This document shows, in pieces, positions 1-6,768 of a stretch of 8,311 nt of DNA (position 1 is the first letter of the stretch; each line of letters starts with the position of its first letter). Source of the DNA: an uncultured Flavobacteriales bacterium (GTDB lineage: Bacteria > Bacteroidota > Bacteroidia > Flavobacteriales_D > Sanyastnellaceae); NCBI GenBank assembly GCA_937890245.1, contig CALACF010000428.1:1-8311 (forward strand), read 5' to 3'. A program made the position numbers and the translations under genes. The notes under the pieces were generated by a model, which ran no database searches, was not told where the DNA came from, and was given only the letters and a program-made list of their open reading frames with translations.

Positions 1-370
1 CTTGCGTCGGCCGCGGCAACTCACCTACCTCGTCAAGGAATATCGTCCCCCCATCTGCCTCTTCAAAGTACCCCTTTCTCGCCTCATGTGCGCCCGTGAA
101 CGCTCCCTTCTCATGTCCGAACAGCTCAGAATCAATCGTGCCCTCGGGGATGGCTGCACAGTTCACAGCGATGTACTTCCCATGTCGACGCATCGAAGCG
201 CCGTGAATAATCTTGGGCATTGATTCCTTGCCCGTGCCGCTTTCCCCGCGAATCAGCACCGTGATATCTGCAGGCGCCACCTGCATCGCAGTCTGAATTG
301 CGCGCAGCAAGGCCGCGTCATTGCCGACGATTCCGTACCTGTTTTTTACCGCTTGAATGCTGCTGCCCAT
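1..370 (-). CDS. Sigma-54-dependent transcriptional activator, N-terminal part (runs off the left edge)
   Basis: This is the first 123 codons of an enhancer-binding protein that uses ATP hydrolysis to open promoters held by sigma-54 RNA polymerase. Visible motifs are the Walker A loop GESGTGKE (residues 42-49), the sigma-54-contacting GAFTGA loop (89-94) and the Walker B stretch GGTIFLDE (107-114). The AAA+ domain begins almost at the first residue, so there is no receiver, GAF or PAS domain in front; any DNA-binding HTH domain would lie beyond the window. I chose the ATG at 370 because the frame upstream has no start codon before it enters the end of miaB, and Bacteroidota relatives begin at a similar place. 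It follows miaB after 28 nt on the same strand and is probably co-transcribed. The miaB plus sigma-54-activator pairing is one I recall from other Bacteroidota. The family assignment is secure; the target genes are unknown. Confidence 0.93.
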   Translation of the reverse strand, partial: MGSSIQAVKNRYGIVGNDAALLRAIQTAMQVAPADITVLIRGESGTGKESMPKIIHGASMRRHGKYIAVNCAAIPEGTIDSELFGHEKGAFTGAHEARKGYFEEADGGTIFLDEVGELPRPTQ

Positions 371-398
371 CGCTTGCCGAATTTGCGCTATCCCAATT

Positions 399-1868
399 TC
401 ACTCCACGTACCCCTCCTCGTTTGCGATCGCCTCGCTGACGACCTCCCCATGGAGCGTAACGCCCGTCGCTGAGCTGGCCCGAACAAAGACGTACTGGCC
501 GACTTGGTGTTGTCCGCGTGCAAAAACGAGCACCCCATTGAATGTATTGCGGCCGAAGAGTTCGTCTTCCGATTTGCGGCTTGTGCCCTCGATCAGTACC
601 TTATAAATGGGGCCGACTTGATCGGTGATCCGCGCGCGCGCATGGCTGCTTTGTAGGTCTATCACCTCCTGCAACCTGCGCCCCTTTTCCTCATCGGTTA
701 CGTCATCTTCGAACTTGCGCTCTGCCAAGGTGCGTGGACGTTCGCTGTACTTGAACATGAACGCCATGTCGTAGCGCACCTCGCGCATCAACGACAGCGT
801 CGACTCATGCTCGGCCAATGTTTCTCCGCAAAACCCACTGATCACGTCCGTGGAGATGGCACACGCGGGCATAATCCGTCGGATCGCCGCCACGCGGTCG
901 AGGTACCATTCCCGGGTGTACCCTCGGTTCATTCGTTTGAGCACATCGCTGTTGCCACTCTGCACGGGCAGGTGGATGTACTTGCATAGATTGGTATGAG
1001 ACGCCATGGCCAACAAGACATCATCCGTCATATCCTTTGGATGGGACGTGGAAAAACGCACGCGCAAATCCGGATTAACCGCCGCAACGAGGATCAGCAA
1101 ATCGGCGAAGCGCACCACCGGCACCGCGGGGTCCTTCACCTGCCCCTTGTTGTCCAAATTCCATTTATACGAATCCACATTCTGGCCCAAAAGCGTCACC
1201 TCACGATAGCCCTTTTCAAACAACGTATGGCACTCCGCCACAATACTTTGCGGGTCTCGACTGCGTTCCCGCCCTCGGGTGAATGGCACGACGCAAAAGG
1301 TGCACATATTATCGCAACCGCGCATGATGCTCACAAACGACGTCACCCCGTTTTTGTCCAGGCGAACCGGCTCAATTTCAGCGTACGTTTCCTCACGACT
1401 CAGCAGCGTATTCACCGCCTTCTGCCCCGTGCTCACTTCCTCAAAAAGCCGTGGCAGATCGCGATAAGCATCCGGCCCGACGACCATATCGACGAGCTGT
1501 TCTTCTTCGAGAAGTTGGTCCCGGAGACGCTCTGCCATGCAGCCGAGTATGCCAATTTTCAACGCTGGTTTCAATCTTTTCTGGCGCTTCAAATGCTGCA
1601 ATCGATTGCGAATCCGCTTCTCGGCATTGTCGCGAATCGAACAGGTGTTGATCAGCACCAAGTCTGCTTCGTCGGCATCCTGGGTTGTGACGAAACCAGC
1701 ATCGCTCAGGATACTCACCACGATTTCAGAGTCAGAGAAATTCATCGCACACCCGTAACTCTCAAGATAAAGCTTGCGCGATTCGCCCGAACTCTCGCCG
1801 GTAATCGGGGCAAACGACTCGCCTTGGCGGGTCTCATCAATGGTTTGTTCTCCTTCGCGTACAGACAT
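399..1868 (-). CDS. miaB: tRNA-2-methylthio-N6-dimethylallyladenosine synthase MiaB
   Basis: This radical-SAM enzyme adds a methylthio group at C2 of N6-isopentenyladenosine-37 in tRNAs reading UNN codons, using two 4Fe-4S clusters in the cytoplasm. The protein is 489 residues from the chosen start, a normal length. The N-terminal methylthiotransferase domain has the three cluster cysteines C40 (ESYGC), C76 (NTCS) and C110 (LGCMAE). The radical-SAM CxxxCxxC motif is C185, C189 and C192, within RGCDNMCTFC. A C-terminal TRAM RNA-binding domain covers roughly the last 65 residues (GPIYKVLIEG onward). The frame stays open upstream to a TTG at 1889, but I prefer the ATG at 1868: relatives begin a few residues before the TIDE(S/T).QGE stretch, and the extension would run into a promoter-like element. 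It is divergent from topA and followed by the sigma-54 activator gene. All catalytic residues are present, so it should be active. Confidence 0.97.
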   Translation of the reverse strand: MSVREGEQTIDETRQGESFAPITGESSGESRKLYLESYGCAMNFSDSEIVVSILSDAGFVTTQDADEADLVLINTCSIRDNAEKRIRNRLQHLKRQKRLKPALKIGILGCMAERLRDQLLEEEQLVDMVVGPDAYRDLPRLFEEVSTGQKAVNTLLSREETYAEIEPVRLDKNGVTSFVSIMRGCDNMCTFCVVPFTRGRERSRDPQSIVAECHTLFEKGYREVTLLGQNVDSYKWNLDNKGQVKDPAVPVVRFADLLILVAAVNPDLRVRFSTSHPKDMTDDVLLAMASHTNLCKYIHLPVQSGNSDVLKRMNRGYTREWYLDRVAAIRRIMPACAISTDVISGFCGETLAEHESTLSLMREVRYDMAFMFKYSERPRTLAERKFEDDVTDEEKGRRLQEVIDLQSSHARARITDQVGPIYKVLIEGTSRKSEDELFGRNTFNGVLVFARGQHQVGQYVFVRASSATGVTLHGEVVSEAIANEEGYVE

Positions 1869-1875
1869 GTGGAGG

Positions 1876-1909
1876 CAAAAATATGCCAAACTGACATCGT
1901 GTCAGTCAA
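1876..1909 (-). promoter_or_regulatory. Candidate miaB promoter (Bacteroidota type)
   Basis: Read on the minus strand, TATTTTTG (1883 to 1876) matches the Bacteroidota -7 consensus TAnnTTTG exactly. A TTG (1909 to 1907, within GGTTGACTG) lies 23 nt upstream, at the long end of the 17-23 nt spacing reported for these promoters. Transcription would start close to 1870, leaving almost no 5' leader before the ATG at 1868. That is unusual and keeps confidence low. The spacer is filled by the 17-bp palindrome listed separately. Confidence 0.35.
1890..1906. promoter_or_regulatory. Perfect hyphenated palindrome, operator-like
   Basis: The sequence reads ACTGACA-TCG-TGTCAGT: two 7-bp arms that are exact reverse complements around a 3-bp centre. 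It sits 22 nt upstream of the miaB ATG, exactly between the two elements of the candidate miaB promoter. Size and symmetry suit a homodimeric repressor site, where binding would block the polymerase. It is too short and lacks the T-run expected of a terminator. I do not recognise the cognate regulator. Confidence 0.4.
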
Positions 1910-1949
1910 CCGCCTACAAAAAATTGGGTTCGAAAAATAAATGACTTAC

Positions 1950-1962
1950 CCCCCGTAGGGGG
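1950..1962. repeat. C5-GTA-G5 hairpin in the miaB/topA divergent region
   Basis: Five C are followed by GTA and five G, giving a 5-bp all-GC stem with a 3-nt loop. It stands roughly midway between the two divergent start codons. No T-run follows on either strand, so it is not a standard intrinsic terminator. It might insulate the two promoters or bind a protein; the sequence alone does not say. Confidence 0.3.
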
Positions 1963-1986
1963 ATGATGCAATCTGTGGGCCGCGTG

Positions 1987-2017
1987 TTGGAGCGATGGGA
2001 AATTGGCTTTTTCTTTG
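1987..2017 (+). promoter_or_regulatory. Candidate topA promoter (Bacteroidota type)
   Basis: TTG at 1987-1989 is followed after exactly 20 nt by TTTCTTTG at 2010-2017, one mismatch from TAnnTTTG. The predicted start of transcription is near 2022-2026, giving a leader of about 30 nt before the topA ATG at 2053. Spacing and position are good; the mismatch in the TA of the -7 box is the weak point. It probably drives topA and the arginase-like gene, which lies only 8 nt after topA. Confidence 0.4.
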
Positions 2018-2046
2018 CGCCGCTTGTAACAAAGATCAATCGCTCC
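1989..2046. repeat. Nested inverted repeats around the topA promoter candidate
   Basis: GGAGCGAT (1989-1996) is the exact reverse complement of ATCGCTCC (2039-2046), with 42 nt between. Inside it, TCTTTG (2012-2017) pairs with CAAAGA (2030-2035) across 12 nt. The outer arms bracket the -7 element and the predicted transcription start; the right arm ends 6 nt before the topA start codon. It could be a two-site operator, or an mRNA structure if transcription starts further upstream. Confidence 0.35.
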
Positions 2047-2052
2047 TTATAT

Positions 2053-4441
2053 ATGTCTGCAAATCTTGTCATCGTCGAGTCGCCCGCCAAGGCAAAGACC
2101 ATTGAAGGCTACCTCGGCCCCGATTTTAAAGTACTGTCCAGCCTCGGTCACATCCGCGACCTGCCCAAGGGGAATACGGCGATTGACATCGACAACGGCT
2201 TCGAGCCGAAGTACGAGCTGACGGCGGACAAGAAGAATTTCGCCGCCCTGAAGAAGTACGCCAAGGCAGCAGACTTGGTGTGGCTCGCAACGGATGAGGA
2301 CCGCGAGGGAGAAGCCATCAGCTGGCATTTACAGCAGGCCCTGAATTTGGACGAGAACAAGACGCGCCGCATTGTCTTTCACGAGATCACCAAGCCTGCG
2401 ATTTTGGCTGCAGTGAAAAACCCGCGCAAGGTGAACATGCCGCTCGTCGACGCCCAACAAGCGCGTCGGGTGCTGGACCGATTGGTCGGCTTTGAATTGT
2501 CGCCGGTGCTCTGGAAGAAGATCAAGCCGGGCCTCTCAGCGGGCCGCGTGCAAAGTGTCGCCGTGCGAATCATCGTGGAGCGGGAGCGCGAAATCATGGC
2601 GCACCAAGCGTCAAGTCATTTCCGCGTGACAGCCAAGCTGGCCGCCCACGGCGTCGGCTTCAAAGCTGAACTCAACAAGAAGCCGAGCGAATTGGACGGA
2701 GGGCGCGCCATCTTGGCGGCTGCCCACGGAGCAAACTTGAAGGTCGACTCATTGACCCGCAAGCCCATCCAGCGCAAGCCAAAGGCGCCGTTCACCACGT
2801 CAACGCTTCAGCAGGAGGCCTCGCGAAAGCTCGGTTTCGGCGTCCAGCGGACGATGGGCGTGGCCCAGAAGCTTTACGAAAGCGGCCAAATCACCTACAT
2901 GCGTACCGACTCGACGAACTTGAGTGACCTGGCCTTGGACGCAGCCGCAGACTTTATCGGACAGACCTACGGATCTGACTACGCCACCCGGCGCAAGTTC
3001 AGCTCGAAAAGCCCGGGTGCCCAGGAGGCGCACGAGGCCTGCCGTCCCACGGACATGTCCGTGCCAGACGGCAAGGGCGACCGCGATGCGCAGAAATTAT
3101 ACGACCTCATTTTCAAGCGCACCCTCGCCTCGCAAATGGCAGATGCGACGATTGAGAAAACCGCCGTTGAAATTGGCCTACCCGGAAGGGAAGAAAAACT
3201 TGTAGCCCGCGGCGAGGTAATCAAGTTTGCCGGCTTCATCAAGGTGTACCAGGAGGGTACGGATGACGAAGACAAAGAGCAAGATGGTCAACTTCCAGCG
3301 ATGGAGGAGGGCGATGCGCTCGACCTGCTTTCGCTGTTGGCAACCCCAACGATTCACGAAAGCCAAAGCGCGTTTCACGGAGGCGAGCTTGGTGAAGGAG
3401 ATGGAAGAGCTCGGCATCGGCCGACCTTCAACCTACGCCTCGACGATTGACACGGTCCAGCGCAGGAACTACGTCGTCAAGGAGGACCGCGACGGAAAGG
3501 AACGGAAGTACGAGGTACTCGAACTGATGGCTGACGGTCAGATTGAACAGCGCGAGGAAGTTGAGATGGCTGGCAGCGAACGCAACAAGATGTTCCCCAC
3601 GGACATTGGGATGGTGGTGACCGACTTTTTGGTCGAGCACTTTTCCCAGGTGATCGACAAGCAATTCACGGCACGGGTCGAGGAGGAATTTGACGAAATC
3701 GCATTGGGAAACAAGGCGTGGCAAGACATGATCAAGGCCTTCTACAAGCCTTTTCACGACCAAGTGGAGCTTACAACCGAGAACGCCGAACGGGCTTCTG
3801 GCGAGCGCATTTTAGGCGTGCACCCCGAATCGGGCAAGACCATTTTAGTGCGCATTGGCCGTTTCGGACCCATCGCCCAGATCGGAACGCCAGAAGACGA
3901 AGAGAAGACGTTTGCCTCGCTCTTGAAGGGCCAGAACATCGAGACGTTGACGCTCGAGGATGCGCTGGAGTTGTTCAAGTTGCCTCGCGACTTGGGGCTG
4001 TTCCAGGAGAAGAAGGTGGTGGCTGCTATTGGGCGGTTCGGTCCGTATATCCGCCACGATGGCAAGTTCGTTTCGATCCACAAGGACAGCGACGATTCGC
4101 CATACACGATTGAGCTCGACCGGGCCGTGGAGTTGATTGAGGAAAAGATTGCCAAGGACGCCGCAGCGCTGATAAGGGTGTTTGAAGAGAGCGAGGACGT
4201 CCGCATCATCGAAGGTCGCTGGGGTCCATACATCAAGAATGGAAAGGACAACGTGAAGATTCCGAAAGAGGAGAAGGAGATTCCGAAGATGACATGGGAG
4301 CGCGCCCAGGAATTGATCGAGATTGACAAGACCCGTCCGAAGCGTGGACGCAAGGGTGCAGATAAGAAGACCGCTGTTAAGAAGACGGCTGTTAAGAAGA
4401 CGGCAAAGAAGGCCAAGCCCAAAGCGAAGCCCAAAGCGTAA
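2053..4441 (+). CDS. topA: DNA topoisomerase I (type IA), interrupted by a single-base frameshift
   Basis: TopA relaxes negatively supercoiled DNA by cutting and rejoining one strand through a tyrosine link. The N-terminal Toprim domain shows E9 (VESPAKAK) and the acidic triad D81, D83 and E85 in TDEDREGE. The catalytic tyrosine is Y282 (ITYMRTDS), and the conserved GIGRPSTYA stretch follows the frameshift. The C-terminus carries three TopoI C-terminal repeats (about residues 600, 659 and 721; core GRFGP or GRWGP) instead of zinc fingers, then a lysine/alanine-rich tail. Removing one C from the C4 run at 3344-3347 joins both parts into an ordinary 795-residue protein. Read as given, translation leaves the TopA frame there and stops at 3448-3450, yielding about 465 residues. 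I chose the ATG at 2053 because MSANLVIVESPAKAK is the family N-terminus; the open frame upstream is not TopA-like. topA is usually essential, so a sequencing or assembly error is likelier than a true loss. Confidence 0.95.
3344..3347 (+). other. topA: Frameshift point in topA (one extra C in a C4 run)
   Basis: Before this run the TopA frame reads LSLLAT. After it the TopA-like reading is QRFTKAKARFTEASL, one base further on. With three C instead of four, the codons become gca acc caa cga ttc (A-T-Q-R-F), which matches the usual TopA sequence at this point. The change is therefore located precisely to one surplus base in a homopolymer. Confidence 0.93.
4364..4438 (+). repeat. topA: Short tandem repeats encoding the lysine-rich TopA tail
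   Basis: Three consecutive 15-bp units (4364-4378, 4379-4393, 4394-4408) encode KKTAV, KKTAV and KKTAK. AAGGCC follows, then two identical 12-bp units (4415-4426 and 4427-4438) encode KPKA twice, immediately before the stop codon. The peptide resembles histone H1-like basic tails and probably adds non-specific DNA binding. Near-identical codons between units suggest recent duplication, so the copy number may vary between strains. Confidence 0.8.
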
Positions 4442-4449
4442 ATTGCGGC

Positions 4450-5625
4450 ATGCAAAGCGTGTATGATTGGTTGAGTCCGACGGAAGCCGGTCTCATGGAC
4501 GAGGTACAACCCGACGGCGGGGTGGACAATCTTCGGGAAGTTCTGAGCATTCATCGCACGGGGGACCGACCGGACCTTGAGGGGGCTGTTGCAGCCATCG
4601 TAGGTGTGGTGGACCGGCGCGGGTCCGTTGATGGGGCCCAGACCGATCGAGCGCCGGAGGCGATTCGACGGGAGCTTTACCGGCTGACGCCGCCTGACAA
4701 CTGGAAGCGCGTCGTCGATTTGGGGAACCTCATGGCGGGGGAGCGCCCAGAAGACACACGAGCCGCGCTTCGCGAGATTTGCGCAGATTTGATGGCGGCA
4801 GACATCCTGCCGATCGTCTTGGGCGGTTCCCAGTCGCTGTCCTCTGCGATGTACGACGCATATGAAGGCCAAGGTCGGCCTGTCAATATCGTCACGGCCG
4901 ACGCCAGGCTCGATTTTGGGGGCGACCCTACGAAAACCGACAGCGGAAATTGGCTGAACGATTTGATTTTGGCAACGGGCGGCCGCCTTTTTGACTACAC
5001 CAACCTGGGCCATCAGCGATATTTGATCGACGGCGATCTGTTGCAGCTGATGCAGCGCATGCATTTTGACCCGGTGCGACTGGGCGATCTGATGGCCGAC
5101 CTGCGAGTCGCCGAGCCGATTATTCGCCATGCCGACTTGGTCAGCTTGGATTTGGGTGTTGTGCGCGCATCCGATCATCCTGCCCAGGATTCGGCAAGCC
5201 CCAACGGACTCTACGGAGAGCAGTTTTGTCAGTTGGCCCGATATGCGGGATTCAGCGACCGGGTTACGAGTTTCGGCCTCTTCGAACTCGACCCCAACCG
5301 AGATGGTGAGGGCCGCTCGGCGCGGCTTGCCGCTCAAAGCATCTGGTGCTTCCTAGAGGGCGTCATGGAACGCATCGGCGATTACCCCCGCGGGTCGGCT
5401 GGCGAGTACATCAAGTACCGCGTCGACTTAAAACAGGCCGGACACGAAGTGGTTTTCTATAAAAGTCCACAGAGCGACCGGTGGTGGATGGACGTCCCCG
5501 CACCGTCGCCTGTAAACAAAAAAGGGCGCCTTCATTTGGTCCCGTGCACCTACGATGACTACGTGAAAGCAGCCGAAGGCGAGCTGCCCGATCGATGGTG
5601 GCGCACCTATCAAAAACTCGGCTGA
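4450..5625 (+). CDS. Arginase/formimidoylglutamase-fold protein, probably catalytically inactive
   Basis: This 391-residue protein belongs to the ureohydrolase (arginase/agmatinase/HutG) superfamily, in a Bacteroidota subgroup usually labelled formimidoylglutamase. The three family signature regions are recognisable but degraded. GG(D/A)HS is GGSQS at 125-129 (metal-binding His replaced by Q128). DAHxD is DARLD at 151-155 (D151 and D155 kept, His replaced by R153). SxDxD is SLDLG at 232-236 (D234 kept, second Asp replaced by G236). Three of the six canonical manganese ligands are thus lost. No signal peptide or membrane segment is visible, so it is probably cytoplasmic. The C-terminal part is rich in Trp and Tyr (RWWMD, DRWWRTY), a feature I recall from Bacteroidota relatives. 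It starts 8 nt after the topA stop, implying co-transcription, and precedes the T9SS genes by 96 nt. No histidine-degradation genes are nearby. Fold is confident; the usual enzymatic label is doubtful. Confidence 0.88.
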   Translation: MQSVYDWLSPTEAGLMDEVQPDGGVDNLREVLSIHRTGDRPDLEGAVAAIVGVVDRRGSVDGAQTDRAPEAIRRELYRLTPPDNWKRVVDLGNLMAGERPEDTRAALREICADLMAADILPIVLGGSQSLSSAMYDAYEGQGRPVNIVTADARLDFGGDPTKTDSGNWLNDLILATGGRLFDYTNLGHQRYLIDGDLLQLMQRMHFDPVRLGDLMADLRVAEPIIRHADLVSLDLGVVRASDHPAQDSASPNGLYGEQFCQLARYAGFSDRVTSFGLFELDPNRDGEGRSARLAAQSIWCFLEGVMERIGDYPRGSAGEYIKYRVDLKQAGHEVVFYKSPQSDRWWMDVPAPSPVNKKGRLHLVPCTYDDYVKAAEGELPDRWWRTYQKLG

Positions 5626-5659
5626 TTTGGACTCGCGTCACAAGCAAAGCCAATTTGGG

Positions 5660-5667
5660 TATATTAG
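5660..5667 (+). promoter_or_regulatory. Possible -7 promoter element upstream of porP
   Basis: TATATTAG differs by one base from the Bacteroidota -7 consensus TAnnTTTG and lies 54 nt before the porP ATG, a reasonable leader length. No TTG stands 17-23 nt upstream; the nearest TTTG (5626-5629) is 30 nt away. It is a weak candidate for a separate T9SS promoter. Confidence 0.25.
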
Positions 5668-5721
5668 CCCCTCCCGTTTTAGGGAAACTGCACCTAGAAA
5701 TTTGAAAACCAGCGTATTAAG

Positions 5722-6672
5722 ATGAGAAAACTGCTCCTTACCGTGTTTTGCTGCACCGCTCTTTCTGCGCTTTACGCACAACAGGACCCTCAATTCACGC
5801 AGTTCTATGAAGACCGCCTGTCTTTTAATCCAGCTTTTGCCGGTGCAGAGCGTCTTCAGTATGTGTCTGCATTCTATCGCGACCAGTGGGATGGATTGAA
5901 CCGTGACCCCAAGACGGCAATGTTCCAATACAGCGGAAAGCTCGGGTTTATTCCCGGTGGCATCGGCTTGTCTTTTTTCCAGGACATTCTCGGCCAAGAG
6001 GAGAACACCGTTATGAAATTGGCCTATGGATACCACATGGCACCCAACGCACAAGGCGCGATCCTGAGCATGGGTCTTGCCGTGAACTACATGGGCAAGA
6101 CGCTCGGAAACGAATGGGTGTTCATCGACGACAACGACCCGGTGATCCCTATGAACGAGCAAAGCGGATCGACTGTCGATGTGGATTTGGGTGTTGTGTA
6201 TAGCAAGCCAGACAGCTACTACTTGGGATTGAGCACCACGCGTTTGGCGGCTTCGGATCTTTCAGACTTGAACATTTCCAGCGTTCGCCACCTGTACTTA
6301 CAAGGTGGATACGAGCAGGATTTGGGCAGCGCCGGTTTGCGCCTTCGGACGCACATGCTTGTCAAAACCGACCTGAATGCCACGGCACTGGACATCCACG
6401 CCAACGTATTGTACAACGACATGCTCTTCGGAGGAATCAGCTTCCGCCCAGGCGATGCGATCGCTCCTGTGATCGGATTTGAGTACGGCATGAACAAATC
6501 GGACAAGACCAGCCGGAGCGAGCAGATCTTCCGCTTGGGCTATTCTTACGATGCGACACTTTCAGAACTTGCGAATTACAGCTCAGGTTCCCACGAAGTT
6601 TTCGTATCTTATATGTTCGACTTCGAGAAAATCCCCATGCAATCGCGGCATGCAAATCCACGCTTCCTGTGA
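5722..6672 (+). CDS. porP: Type IX secretion system outer-membrane protein, PorP/SprF family
   Basis: This 316-residue exported protein belongs to the PorP/SprF family, predicted outer-membrane beta-barrel proteins of the T9SS. P. gingivalis PorP is needed for secretion, and F. johnsoniae SprF for delivery of the adhesin SprB. A signal peptide is clear: R2 K3, a hydrophobic stretch to about residue 17, and likely cleavage after A19 (ALYA). The mature N-terminus has the family hallmark DPQFTQFYEDRLSFNPAFAG (about 22-41). Alternating hydrophobic and aromatic segments suggest beta strands throughout, and the protein ends soon after the strand EVFVSYMFDF. No Shine-Dalgarno sequence is visible. 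It lies 96 nt upstream of gldK, as porP precedes porK in P. gingivalis, so I take it as the core PorP rather than one of the many sprF-like paralogues that accompany adhesin genes. That orthology is inferred from position. Confidence 0.92.
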   Translation: MRKLLLTVFCCTALSALYAQQDPQFTQFYEDRLSFNPAFAGAERLQYVSAFYRDQWDGLNRDPKTAMFQYSGKLGFIPGGIGLSFFQDILGQEENTVMKLAYGYHMAPNAQGAILSMGLAVNYMGKTLGNEWVFIDDNDPVIPMNEQSGSTVDVDLGVVYSKPDSYYLGLSTTRLAASDLSDLNISSVRHLYLQGGYEQDLGSAGLRLRTHMLVKTDLNATALDIHANVLYNDMLFGGISFRPGDAIAPVIGFEYGMNKSDKTSRSEQIFRLGYSYDATLSELANYSSGSHEVFVSYMFDFEKIPMQSRHANPRFL

Positions 6673-6711
6673 ATCAGGACAATAGGAAACGCAACCGCCT
6701 CGTTGAATTGT

Positions 6712-6745
6712 GCGTAGACGCTAAGCCTGCAAGCCACGTCTATGT
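6712..6745 (+). repeat. Hairpin in the porP-gldK spacer
   Basis: TAGACG (6715-6720) is the exact reverse complement of CGTCTA (6737-6742). In RNA the stem extends outward with G-U, C-G and G-U pairs to nine pairs (6712-6720 with 6737-6745), with a 16-nt loop. No U-run follows, so it is unlikely to be a terminator. It ends 23 nt before the gldK ATG and could act in mRNA processing, stability or translation. Confidence 0.4.
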
Positions 6746-6768
6746 CAACTTGAAAAGGAATTGAAACC

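Noticed and set aside
1869..1889. A seven-codon N-terminal extension of miaB from a TTG
   Set aside because: It needs a rarer start codon, adds residues not seen in the family, and overlaps a promoter-like element.
996..1940. A 314-codon plus-strand open frame opposite miaB
   Set aside because: It is fully antisense to a well-conserved enzyme, crosses the miaB promoter region, and its translation shows no recognisable domain.
1963..2052. Thirty extra codons in frame upstream of topA
   Set aside because: The translation has no likeness to TopA, covers the promoter candidate and dyads, and the ATG at 2053 gives the canonical family N-terminus.
3227..3343. Separate second gene starting before the topA frameshift
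   Set aside because: The alternate-frame residues before the C4 run are not TopA-like. TopA identity switches exactly at the run, so this is one gene with an indel, not two overlapping genes.
3754..5337. A 527-codon open frame on the minus strand across the end of topA and the arginase-like gene
   Set aside because: It lies opposite two recognisable genes, has low-complexity composition, and shows no known motif. Long antisense frames are common opposite GC-rich coding sequence.
5672..5685. TCCC-GTTTTA-GGGA as a terminator after the arginase-like gene
   Set aside because: The stem has only four pairs and no T-run follows; there is not enough to call a terminator.
5654..5704. TTTG (5654-5657) with TAGAAATTTG (5695-5704) as a porP promoter
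   Set aside because: The second element has four bases instead of two between TA and TTTG, and the spacing of 37 nt is far too long.
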